This document shows, one piece after another, positions 36,194 through 44,904 of a DNA stretch of 51,873 nucleotides; the first letter of the stretch is position 1; each line of letters starts with the position of its first letter. A program made the position numbers and the translations under genes. The notes beneath the pieces were generated by a model. That model ran no database searches, was not told where the DNA came from, and saw only the letters and a program-made list of their open reading frames with translations. Source of the stretch: Chlorobiota bacterium (GTDB lineage Bacteria > Bacteroidota > Bacteroidia > Bacteroidales > Marinilabiliaceae); contig JAADEM010000068.1 in the NCBI GenBank assembly GCA_013153405.1, positions 1 through 51,873 of the forward strand, in the 5' to 3' direction.

Positions 36194-39100
36194 ATGCTAA
36201 ACCTGAAAAAAAACATTTTGCTGATGCTGCTTTTGTTTTTAAGTGTGGTATCGGGCATAAATGTGTATTCTCAGGGACGGGGAGGGCTGAATATTTCATT
36301 TTCAAAAGATGAAACAACAGCACGGATTGGGGATTTCTCTTCAAATGTTCTCAGGATAATAAATAATACAAACAGGGAACAAAAGCTGAACATAATTATA
36401 AATCCGCCGGCAGGATGGAGACTGTTTGGTGAATCACTGAAAAAAATAACAGTTGCGGCAAACGATTCAGCTTTTATTCCGGTACGGCTTGTTCAGGGAG
36501 GAGAAGTTAAGGGAGATATGACATATGTTACAAATGTTTATGTAACAGCAAACGGGTTCTCGATAGGAAGTGCATCGTGGAGTATATCGATAAAGGGAGA
36601 GAGCAGATGGCATGCAAAAACATCATCCAATAAGGTTTATTTTACCGAAGGCGTTGATACGGCCTCTTTTTACATTAATCTTTTTAATGACGGAAACTCT
36701 GAAGAGGGACTCAGGCTAAAGGCCCGCCCGCAATCCGGAATTTTGATTAAAAATAAAAAAGGTGAGCTTGTACAGGAGCTTAATGAACGGATAAATCTGA
36801 AAATCGGACAAGATACTTTAATCTATATAACGGTATATCGCGATAATTCGTTAGCGATACCTACTGAAAGCAGAACATCAGAAGAGGAAGTTTACAGGGT
36901 TGAACTGTCTGTTGAGAATGAGGTTAAAGCAAAACGGGCCAAGGGTAACTGGCATGGAAGGGTCAGCTTTGCAAAACTCTCAAGTGAAAAGGAAGTAAAA
37001 GGTTCGGCATTTGCATCTTTCCCGCTGACATTTGAATTCAACAGCTATAACATACTTACCGATAACACTTATGCAACTCTTAGCCTGCACGGTTTTCATG
37101 AGATCGATAACGACAAGTCTTTTTCTTATTATTATCAGGGTTCGTTTATAAAAAATCAGTTTGAATGGAGATCATATCTCGGAAACTATTTCTATGTAGG
37201 ATATTTTAGTCACATGTATAATGCCGAGATTGGCGATATAACATCCGGTCGGAGTGGCAGCCGGTTGATAGGTAAGGGTTTGAAGGCCAGTGCAAGAAAC
37301 GGAGCGCACCAGTTGGGGGGCCTTTATATCGCAAATCCCTCACCTTTCGATGATCCTGTATTGAGAGGCGGAGGTATATTTTATAATTACAGTAAGGATA
37401 AAATCAGACTTGAGACTTATTATGAATCTTCAAAGGACCTGTTGCAGGATTTTAATATTAATTATTTTACAGCCGATGTAAGATATAACATCAAACGAGG
37501 TCATATAGTCAGAGTTGGAGGTGGCTTTAGTTCGCAGGTATATAATCTGTTTTCGGAAAAATATACCGGTTACAGGGCAACTGCCGGATATTCAGGGATA
37601 GTTAAAAAGTTTAATCTGAATGTAAACGGACGGTATAATTCACCGTATTATGCACCGTTCAGAGGAAATACAACAATTAATGCAACGGTGGGTTATCCCT
37701 TAAAAAGATCTTTCAGGCTGAGTGCAGGGGCTTCATATTATAACAATACCCCTGTAATGATCTCTTCGAATGGTTCCGTAAATGATACGATGTTTACTAA
37801 AAGGAATATTTTTTTCTTTCAGGTGAACCATTCGAAAGGTAATAATCTGTTTATTCTGAAACCTGAATTTACAATGTATTCATCGAACTGGATGAGTGTA
37901 AATACGGGGGGAATAAGTTTAGACTACAGAACAAGAACCTCCAAAAAGATGAGTTTCTATGCTTCGGTATTTGCCGGAGGAAGCGGATTTCCTGATTATG
38001 AATCTCTGGATCCGATATTTGTTTCTACTATCAGGATATCGTTCCGTTATAAGTATTTCAACACTAATGTCAGGTATTATTACGGTCCGTACTATCTGAA
38101 TGAGCAATATTACTATGTGAGTACATTGCTGAATCCCCAGCGTTTTTTTGCTACGGTTTATTACGATTGGTGGTTTGCAAAAAACAGTATGAGTTTAAAT
38201 GCAAACATGAACTATAACTATGCAACTATGTACAAGCGGCATCAGCTGGTGTTGCGGCCTGAACTGTTTTATTACACAAAAAGCAGATTTCAGTTTAGTT
38301 TCTACATGAGTTATATGTTGTTTGCAAACGGAGAGTATGAAAGGATTAATTCTCGTCCGGGCTATTCTCCAGTAAGCACAACTTATGATAATATTGTACC
38401 GGCAGACGTAGTTAGCAGATTTGAAACAGGATTTGGCGTTAAATTTAATTTTAATGTACCCGCCGGAAAAAGAAGAAACTATAATGCTGTTATGGTTGTG
38501 TTCAGGGATGCAAATGGTAATGGAGTTAAAGACCGTAATGAAGAGGGTTTTGCAAATATGCTGATACGGGTTACAAGAATGGATGAATCTTTTTCACAGC
38601 AGGATGATTATATACAATCAAAAGATGTTTATGAGCTGATAACGGACGAGGATGGCGTTGTGGAATACAGACATCTTCCTAAAGGAAATTATAAAATTGA
38701 GTCGATGCCACTAACGTCAAATCAGGGGTGGTTCGGCAAAAGAACTATATATAAGTTTATTGACGGAAATGGAATAATATACATCCCGTTGTCGAAGGGA
38801 GCTAAGCTGACCGGCGGCATATACGTTGAGCGTGATGTAAATTCAGATAATAAAATGGTGAACCTGGGCGGAATCAGAATAACGGTGACAAACCAACTTA
38901 CAGGCGAAACCTATACCACACTTACTGATGAAAACGGTAATTATTCAATGCACCTTCCAAACGGTGATTATATAGTAACAATAAATGAAGGTGCCGTAGG
39001 AAGCCGTTTCAGTTTTCTTGAAAACAACATACCGATATCAATAAAGTCGAGCGGCAGAAACTATAATGTCGGATTTTACCTTTCGGAGAAAAAACGTACA

Positions 39101-39508
39101 ATCAGATTCGGAAGAGGAAGGGATTTAAGAAATACACCAATAAAAGACAACAGAAACGGAACAGAAGAACCAACCGGAATTGATGCTGAATCAGAACTTA
39201 TTCAGGTAAGTGATTCTTCTGAGTTAAGTAATAAATATACGGTTAAACTGTTTGCCGGTGAGAAACAACGAATGTTACGTTCGGAGTTTGATACTTTGCA
39301 AAGTGTTACCAATGTGTATTGTATTAAAGGAGCCGGAGGTATGTACAATTATTATACTTCGTCATTTAAAAATAAGGGTGCGGCCAGGAAGATGCTTAAG
39401 ACTGTGATACAGCTCGGATTTAGTGATGCTGCGCTGGTTGAGGTGAAAAATGAGGAAGCAATAAAACCTGAAAAGTCAAAGAAAAAAAGTAAAAAACAAA
39501 AACAGTGA
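36194..39508 (+). CDS. Usher-like outer-membrane barrel protein with SdrD-B-like and SPOR-like domains
   Basis: A 1104-residue exported protein (signal peptide 1-27). Residues 28-215 form two Ig-like domains of the NEW3 type (VLRIINNTNREQKLNIIINPPAGW; FYINLFNDGNSEEGLRLKARP). Residues 275-755 alternate hydrophobic and aromatic residues with many Tyr/Asn/Gly turns, as in a large beta-barrel. Near residue 772 the acidic FRDANGNGVKDRNEEG motif opens an SdrD-B/CarboxypepD-like domain. A second follows at about 890-950 (GIRITVTNQLTGETYTTLTDENGNYSM). Residues 1013-1085 (YTVKLFAG ... MYNYYTSSFKNKGAARKML ... GFSDAALVEV) match a SPOR peptidoglycan-binding domain. Gene order and DxNxNG domains suggest an usher-like role, but I see no direct match to the classical usher family. 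Confidence 0.6.
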   Translation: MLNLKKNILLMLLLFLSVVSGINVYSQGRGGLNISFSKDETTARIGDFSSNVLRIINNTNREQKLNIIINPPAGWRLFGESLKKITVAANDSAFIPVRLVQGGEVKGDMTYVTNVYVTANGFSIGSASWSISIKGESRWHAKTSSNKVYFTEGVDTASFYINLFNDGNSEEGLRLKARPQSGILIKNKKGELVQELNERINLKIGQDTLIYITVYRDNSLAIPTESRTSEEEVYRVELSVENEVKAKRAKGNWHGRVSFAKLSSEKEVKGSAFASFPLTFEFNSYNILTDNTYATLSLHGFHEIDNDKSFSYYYQGSFIKNQFEWRSYLGNYFYVGYFSHMYNAEIGDITSGRSGSRLIGKGLKASARNGAHQLGGLYIANPSPFDDPVLRGGGIFYNYSKDKIRLETYYESSKDLLQDFNINYFTADVRYNIKRGHIVRVGGGFSSQVYNLFSEKYTGYRATAGYSGIVKKFNLNVNGRYNSPYYAPFRGNTTINATVGYPLKRSFRLSAGASYYNNTPVMISSNGSVNDTMFTKRNIFFFQVNHSKGNNLFILKPEFTMYSSNWMSVNTGGISLDYRTRTSKKMSFYASVFAGGSGFPDYESLDPIFVSTIRISFRYKYFNTNVRYYYGPYYLNEQYYYVSTLLNPQRFFATVYYDWWFAKNSMSLNANMNYNYATMYKRHQLVLRPELFYYTKSRFQFSFYMSYMLFANGEYERINSRPGYSPVSTTYDNIVPADVVSRFETGFGVKFNFNVPAGKRRNYNAVMVVFRDANGNGVKDRNEEGFANMLIRVTRMDESFSQQDDYIQSKDVYELITDEDGVVEYRHLPKGNYKIESMPLTSNQGWFGKRTIYKFIDGNGIIYIPLSKGAKLTGGIYVERDVNSDNKMVNLGGIRITVTNQLTGETYTTLTDENGNYSMHLPNGDYIVTINEGAVGSRFSFLENNIPISIKSSGRNYNVGFYLSEKKRTIRFGRGRDLRNTPIKDNRNGTEEPTGIDAESELIQVSDSSELSNKYTVKLFAGEKQRMLRSEFDTLQSVTNVYCIKGAGGMYNYYTSSFKNKGAARKMLKTVIQLGFSDAALVEVKNEEAIKPEKSKKKSKKQKQ

Positions 39509-39562
39509 TTAATTTTGCTGTTGAGTGTTGATAAAAAAAATAAACCTAAAAAAGATAAGAAG

Positions 39563-40384
39563 ATGAGGAACCTGAGACTAATAAGTTTATTTATCGCAAT
39601 TACAGTATCAGGGCTGTCAGTAATGGCTCAAAGTGTATCGGTGTCACCTTCACGCCTGTACTTTAAAGAACCTCCAGGAGGGTATAAGAGTCAGAAAATA
39701 TATGTGACAAACAATGGAAAGAAAAGTGAAACCTTTCAGGTGCTTTTCCATGATTTTAAATCAGAAGGCAACCAGGGGAAAACACAAATAGTAAAAAAAG
39801 ATGAGACTTATAAGCATGGATGCTCTGAATGGCTGACCGCTACTCCTTCGTTCTTTGAACTGGCTCCCGGACAGACTCAGGAAGTGAAAATTATTCTTCA
39901 GGTTCCCAATACCCCTGAAGCCAATAAGGCCAAATGGGCCGTTGCAACAATAAAGCTCAGCAAGGAGAATACTGGGCCACAGGATAAAGGCAGCAATATA
40001 ACAGGTATGCAGATAATTCAGACATTTCAGTTCCTGATTCACATCTTTCAGTCTCCTCCGTCAGTTACATTCAAACAGGCCGATGTCATTAGCTTTAAAG
40101 ATATCTCAAAACCGGGTGACGAGCAGAAAACCCTGGTGATGGAAGTGGAGAACTCCGGAGATGCTATTCTGGATTGTGCACCCTATCTCGATGTGGTGAA
40201 TCTAAATACCGGAGAGTCGAAAAGAATTAAAGGTAAAGGTTTCACTATCCTGCCGGGAGGGAAAAGGGAAATAAAGTTTACCTTGCCCAAAGGAATGCCT
40301 AAAGGTAAATACAATATTCTGGGTGTGGTGGATTATGGCAGTGATTCCGATTTGGCAGGAGCAGAACTCAATATTGAGATATAG
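39563..40384 (+). CDS. PapD-like periplasmic chaperone
   Basis: A 273-residue exported protein from ATG 39563 (signal peptide 1-22, ending SVMAQ). Mature residues SVSVSPSRLYF align with the first strand of PapD, with Arg at mature position 8, the site of the subunit-anchoring Arg in PapD. KIYVTNNGKKSETFQV and the ELAPGQTQEVKIILQVP loop follow, as in Ig domain 1 of pilus chaperones. The G1-like strand (MQIIQTFQFLIHIFQSPP) is present, but Phe stands where PapD has Lys112. A second Ig domain (VMEVENSGDAILDCAPYL ... LPGGKREIKFTLPKG) ends the protein. DUF916-type Ig proteins are an alternative family. It lies 54 bases after the barrel gene. Confidence 0.65.
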   Translation: MRNLRLISLFIAITVSGLSVMAQSVSVSPSRLYFKEPPGGYKSQKIYVTNNGKKSETFQVLFHDFKSEGNQGKTQIVKKDETYKHGCSEWLTATPSFFELAPGQTQEVKIILQVPNTPEANKAKWAVATIKLSKENTGPQDKGSNITGMQIIQTFQFLIHIFQSPPSVTFKQADVISFKDISKPGDEQKTLVMEVENSGDAILDCAPYLDVVNLNTGESKRIKGKGFTILPGGKREIKFTLPKGMPKGKYNILGVVDYGSDSDLAGAELNIEI

Positions 40385-40455
40385 TTATTGATTTAATGTT
40401 TTTCACTTAACAATAAATTAATATTATTTCTTAAATTTATACCATGTTAATCAAT

Positions 40456-40463
40456 TATTTTTG
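40456..40463 (+). promoter_or_regulatory. Candidate -7 element for the 40488 lipoprotein
   Basis: TATTTTTG fits TAnnTTTG and lies 24 bases before the ATG at 40488. There is no clear -33 box. It would separate this gene from the fibre-like operon. Confidence 0.4.
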
Positions 40464-40487
40464 TAAACTAATTAAACAGATATAAAT

Positions 40488-41303
40488 ATGAAAAAAGCAT
40501 TTAAACCTATTCTATTAGCAGTAATAAGCATTGTGTTTTTCTCTGCTTGTCAGAGTTCGGGCACTAAAACCAAAACTACAGAACCGCAAATAAAAAAGGA
40601 AGACCTTAAAGAAGAAGTGAAAAAGGTTGTTTATCCTTTGCCTACATCGTTTGAAGTAACAGAAATGCTTAACAGAATAGAAGCTTCTTATATTCTTTCA
40701 ATAAGCAATCCTCCCGAAAAGGTTGATAGTTATATTACCGAGAAAGAAAAAGCTCTTGCCCTTGGGGTTTACGGTGCTGACCTTAGTTATGCCAGTACTT
40801 ACAACCAGAAACAGCGTACTCTGGAATACATGAATGTGTCAAAAAAACTTCTTGAAGAACTGGATATATCGGCAGCAGTTGATCCTGATATTATTGAGAA
40901 AATTGAGAATGCCGAAAACAATAAAGAGGAACTTGTTAATATTATCACAAACTCGTTTTATTCAACTTATGAGTATCTTAACAAAAACAACAGGGCGCCG
41001 GTATCTCTTCTTGTTATGGCCGGAAGCTGGGTTGAGGCATTGTACATTGCAACTCATATCTCTGACGAAACATTTAACAATAAGGAGATGGTTACCATAA
41101 TTATGAATCAAAAAGACCATCTTAATAAACTTATGGCACTTCTTGAGCAATACAAAGATAATCCTGATATTGCGGATGTTATAAAAATCCTTACTCCCCT
41201 GAGCGAAACTTATAAAAATATAGAGGCCGGAAGTATTACTAAAAAACAGATGCTTAAAATAAAAGAACAAGTGGCCGCAGCACGTCAGGAAATAGTTAAA
41301 TAA
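40488..41303 (+). CDS. Conserved lipoprotein of unknown function, ABC-transporter neighbour
   Basis: A 271-residue protein with a lipoprotein signal (MKKAFKPILLAVISIVFFSAC, Cys21). A charged linker (residues 25-50) is followed by an all-helical domain to the end (PLPTSFEVTEMLNRIEASYILSISN; EKALALGVYGADLSYASTYNQKQRTLEYMN; LLVMAGSWVEALYIATHI). I do not recognise a family. The helical repeats suggest a TPR-like or four-helix arrangement. A terminator separates it from the ABC transporter gene on the same strand, which may be its partner by position only. Confidence 0.75.
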   Translation: MKKAFKPILLAVISIVFFSACQSSGTKTKTTEPQIKKEDLKEEVKKVVYPLPTSFEVTEMLNRIEASYILSISNPPEKVDSYITEKEKALALGVYGADLSYASTYNQKQRTLEYMNVSKKLLEELDISAAVDPDIIEKIENAENNKEELVNIITNSFYSTYEYLNKNNRAPVSLLVMAGSWVEALYIATHISDETFNNKEMVTIIMNQKDHLNKLMALLEQYKDNPDIADVIKILTPLSETYKNIEAGSITKKQMLKIKEQVAAARQEIVK

Positions 41304-41329
41304 CAAAAATATTCTGAACAGACCTTATT

Positions 41330-41362
41330 AAAAAGGGAGGTGATTACTGCCTCCCTTTTTTT
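41330..41362 (+). terminator. Intrinsic terminator between the lipoprotein and ABC genes
   Basis: AAAAAGGGAGG (41330-41340) pairs with CCTCCCTTTTT (41350-41360) across a 9-base loop, followed by TT. The T-tract ends 35 bases before the transporter ATG at 41397, so the transporter may depend on read-through or on a promoter overlapping the stem. Confidence 0.85.
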
Positions 41363-41396
41363 CAGACGTAAATATACCTTACAAAAGCAGTTATTT

Positions 41397-44300
41397 ATGA
41401 GTGAATTACTACTTGAAGCCTTGATGCAGCTATTTGCTCTTCTTACCGATGTCAGGGAGGAAAAGGAGAGGGAGCTCGCACGATTAAAAGTGGAGGATTT
41501 TCTTAAAACTGTTTTTAATAATGAATATGTATCGGCCAGCCTGAAACTTTATGATTCTTACCTTGAAAAGTATCACAAAGACTCTCTTAGTGGAAGTCAG
41601 AGTAAACGCAAACAACAGGAAAGTTACAATATTGAAAAGCTGAAGAGTATTTGCGAACAGCTTAACCGGGAAATGGAAGCAGAGGAGAAGCTTATGCTTA
41701 TAACCCTGATGCTTAATTTTATCCAGAAGGAGAATGTTAAGAAACATGAAGAGGAGTTTGTGGATGCGTTGAGCCAGCTGCTGATGATTGATGAGACGGA
41801 TTATCGTAACCTGAAAACATTTATTCTTCGAGAACCGCTGAAGGTTGAGGACAAATCAGTCATTTTGCTGATAAGCGGAAACAAAAAATCGCCATATCCG
41901 GAAATAAAGCACATCTACAACCGTAATCAGCAAATCTACGTCTGGGTAATTCATCTTAAAAGCACAAACACTTTTATATTCAGGTATTCGGGTTCTCGTA
42001 ACCTGTATCTGAACGGGCACAAAATAGAGCAGAACAAGGCACAGAGGCTTGCTCCCGGCGGCGTGATTAAAACATCAAGGGTTAACCCGGTTTACTACAG
42101 CACTGTTGCTGAGAAATTCATTGCACGAAAGGGTAAAGGGCGGATAATTTATCGTGCCATTGATATTGAGTATAAATTCAACAATAACCAGATAGGAATT
42201 CACAAGTTCAGTTTCCGTGGCAGATCAGGGCAACTTGTGGGAATAATGGGAGGAAGCGGAACCGGAAAATCGACCCTGCTCAATGTCTTTAACGGTAACC
42301 TGAAACTCTCATCAGGTGAGATTGTCATAAACGGACATAAGTTTACAAAGGATAACGAAGCACTTGAGGGAGTTATAGGTTATGTGCCGCAGGATGACCT
42401 GCTGAAAGAGGAACTGACGGTTTTTGAAAACCTGTATTTCAATGCCCGTCTTTGCTTTAGCCACCTTTCGAAACACGAGGTGATAAAACTGGTTGAACAG
42501 GCACTTTATGATTTTGACCTTGAAGAAGCACGCGACCTGGTCGTTGGAACACCTCTGAACAAAATAATAAGCGGCGGACAGCGTAAACGTCTGAATATTG
42601 CACTGGAGCTTATTCGTGAGCCGTCAATTCTGTTTGTCGATGAACCCACCTCTGGACTGTCGTCGATGGATTCGGAAAAGGTGATGCTTCTGCTTAAACG
42701 TCAGGCACTGAAGGGTAAGCTGATAGTCATTATCATACATCAGCCGAGCAGTGATATTTACAAGCTGATGGATAAGCTGCTCATTATCGATAAGGGAGGA
42801 CGTATTGTTTACAACGGAAATCCGCTTGATGCAATTGTTTATTTTAAAAAAGCGGCGAAGTATGTGAACCCTGAAGAGAGGGAGTGCCAGGTATGTGGTA
42901 ATGTGAAAACCGAACAGCCGCTTCGTATCATTGAGGCGCGAATGGTAAATCCCAGTGGCCGCCTGACGAGAAAAAGAAAGGTGAGTCCGGAGGAATGGTA
43001 TCAGATGTACCTCGAGAACTTTGAGAAGAAGTTTGAGTGGAAGAGTATGCCCAAACTCATTTATAAAAAGGAGAAGCTTCCACCCAACCTTTATAATATT
43101 CCGGGACGCTTACAGCAGTTTATTCTTTATACCGCCAGAGATGCCCTGTCGAAACTAAAGGACAGACAGTATATGGTAATAAACCTGCTTATTGCTCCGT
43201 TGTTGGCGGTTATTCTCAGTTTGTTTACAAAATACAATGCCGGAACACCAGATGATCCGATGGCATACATCTTTGAGCTGAACGTGAATATTCCGGTGTA
43301 TATTTTTATGAGTGTTATTGTTGCCATATTTATAGGGTTGAACATAAGCGCCGAAGAGATAATTAAGGATAAACGGCTACTTCAGCGGGAGTCGTTCCTT
43401 AACCTGAGCAGGTTCAGCTACCTTAACAGTAAGGTGCTTATTCTTCTGATAATATCGGCATTCCAGACACTCAGCTTTGTGCTTATAGCCAACTCTATAC
43501 TTGAGATAAAATCCACGACATTTATATACTGGCTTATAATATTTTCAACGGCGGCATTTGCAAATCTACTTGGCCTGAATATAAGCAGTGGCCTGAATTC
43601 CGTGGTTGCCATTTACATAACCATACCGCTGATAATTATACCACAGCTTCTGTTCAGCGGAACTATTGTCCCGTTTCAGAAACTTCATCAACATCTTTCA
43701 AGCAAGGAGTATGTTCCGATAGTTGGCGATATGATGGCATCGAGATGGGCTTACGAAGCACTTGCAGTGAATCAGTTTAAGAACAACAAGTACACAAAAA
43801 ACTTCTTTTACATCGATAAACAGAAGAGTGTGGCTTCATTTACTTCCGGAGTTTGGGTGCCTGAACTTAAAAAAATAAATGAAGAGTGCTATGACCTGTA
43901 TAAAGAGAACAGAGGTGAGGAGCTGAGAAAAAAAGCCGGCCTCCTGTTTCACGAACTTGAAAAACTAAAGAGAAGCAATAAGGATTGTAACTTGCTTATT
44001 CAAAAGCCGTTTTTCAACAGATATCAGATTGAGATGTATCCGGTCATTGATTCAATTTTAGATGTGGTACGGTTACGTAACCAGAAGAAGTACTCGGAGT
44101 TTGTTGCGAAAAAGGACAGTGCAATGCAGGCACTGGTAAAAAAGCTGGGCTCAACAGAGGCATTGGTGCAGTTGAAACAAAAATACTATAACGATGCTCT
44201 GGGAAGAATTGTTCTTAACTCCAATGAATTCCGTCAGGTTGAGATAACCGATAAGGCAATAATCCCATTGCGTAAACCTATTTATATGCCGCCCGGCTCA

Positions 44301-44510
44301 AAATGGGGAAGAGCTCATTTTTATGCTTCCGAGAAAGTGTTTGCCGGTGTTACCATTCCTACTGTGTGGTTCAATACTATTGTGTTGTGGCTGTCTACAA
44401 TAATTCTGTACATCACACTTTATTTCGATGTGCTGCGCAAGATCATCAACTACTTTGAGACATTCAAAAAACGGAAACTGTACAAAAAGCTTATGGAGCT
44501 TGCTACCTGA
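41397..44510 (+). CDS. ABCG-type transporter with N-terminal TerB-like and FHA-like regions
   Basis: A 1037-residue fusion. Residues 1-140 are acidic helices resembling TerB. Residues 150-235 have beta strands and a NLYLNGHKIEQNKAQRLAPGG stretch like a degenerate FHA domain. The ABC ATPase follows with Walker A GGSGTGKST (about 285), signature ISGGQRKRLNIA (about 391), Walker B ILFVDEPTSGLSS and the H-loop IIHQPSSDIY. A linker with a CQVC pair leads to an ABC-2 membrane domain with about six helices between 595 and 1030. A soluble loop of some 200 residues interrupts this before the last helix. The order ATPase then membrane is that of ABCG half-transporters. I used ATG 41397 because the in-frame start at 41340 lies in the terminator. 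Substrate unknown. Confidence 0.82.
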   Translation: MSELLLEALMQLFALLTDVREEKERELARLKVEDFLKTVFNNEYVSASLKLYDSYLEKYHKDSLSGSQSKRKQQESYNIEKLKSICEQLNREMEAEEKLMLITLMLNFIQKENVKKHEEEFVDALSQLLMIDETDYRNLKTFILREPLKVEDKSVILLISGNKKSPYPEIKHIYNRNQQIYVWVIHLKSTNTFIFRYSGSRNLYLNGHKIEQNKAQRLAPGGVIKTSRVNPVYYSTVAEKFIARKGKGRIIYRAIDIEYKFNNNQIGIHKFSFRGRSGQLVGIMGGSGTGKSTLLNVFNGNLKLSSGEIVINGHKFTKDNEALEGVIGYVPQDDLLKEELTVFENLYFNARLCFSHLSKHEVIKLVEQALYDFDLEEARDLVVGTPLNKIISGGQRKRLNIALELIREPSILFVDEPTSGLSSMDSEKVMLLLKRQALKGKLIVIIIHQPSSDIYKLMDKLLIIDKGGRIVYNGNPLDAIVYFKKAAKYVNPEERECQVCGNVKTEQPLRIIEARMVNPSGRLTRKRKVSPEEWYQMYLENFEKKFEWKSMPKLIYKKEKLPPNLYNIPGRLQQFILYTARDALSKLKDRQYMVINLLIAPLLAVILSLFTKYNAGTPDDPMAYIFELNVNIPVYIFMSVIVAIFIGLNISAEEIIKDKRLLQRESFLNLSRFSYLNSKVLILLIISAFQTLSFVLIANSILEIKSTTFIYWLIIFSTAAFANLLGLNISSGLNSVVAIYITIPLIIIPQLLFSGTIVPFQKLHQHLSSKEYVPIVGDMMASRWAYEALAVNQFKNNKYTKNFFYIDKQKSVASFTSGVWVPELKKINEECYDLYKENRGEELRKKAGLLFHELEKLKRSNKDCNLLIQKPFFNRYQIEMYPVIDSILDVVRLRNQKKYSEFVAKKDSAMQALVKKLGSTEALVQLKQKYYNDALGRIVLNSNEFRQVEITDKAIIPLRKPIYMPPGSKWGRAHFYASEKVFAGVTIPTVWFNTIVLWLSTIILYITLYFDVLRKIINYFETFKKRKLYKKLMELAT

Positions 44511-44522
44511 TGAGATAAGAGT

Positions 44523-44897
44523 GTGAGGATGTCCAAAAAGTAAAAACCAGACGTCATTGCGAGGAGAAACGACGAAGCAATCTCTTGATTCTCAGCATTT
44601 GTGAATTTAGAGCTCCCTTCATTTCATTACCAATGACGGAATTGCTTAAGATTTTGATTGTCAACGAAATTTGTGCGTCATTGCGAACCCCATTTTATGG
44701 GGTGAAGCCTGCCTGCGCCGAGTTTTCGGCAGGCAGGCAATTCCCGGCAAGAGGGAGACTGCCTGTCTGAATGGATATTCCAGACAGGCTTCTTCGCTAG
44801 CGCTCATCGCAGTGACGAGAATGTTACGTCATATACTCATTATGCCACAAAAATCTGGGGTGAATTCTCGGAATGACGACTTTTGGGACATCCTCAC
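44523..44897. repeat. Full-length terminal-inverted-repeat element with nested hairpins (copy 4)
   Basis: GTGAGGATGTCCAAAAAGT (44523-44541) is inverted at 44879-44897 with one mismatch in 19. Inside are a GTCATTGCGAGGAG...GACGAAGCAATCTC unit near 44553-44583, a hairpin with perfect 10-bp arms (GCCTGCCTGC 44707-44716, GCAGGCAGGC 44729-44738), and a 9-bp hairpin (GCCTGTCTG 44761-44769, CAGACAGGC 44781-44789). The last 108 bases equal copy 1. It lies between the convergent genes ending at 44510 and 44905. No transposase is encoded. Confidence 0.88.
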
Positions 44898-44904
44898 TAA
44901 ATTA

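Noticed and set aside
41340..41396. Upstream in-frame start of the ABC transporter
   Set aside because: It would begin inside the terminator stem at 41330-41360; the ATG at 41397 begins the acidic helical domain.
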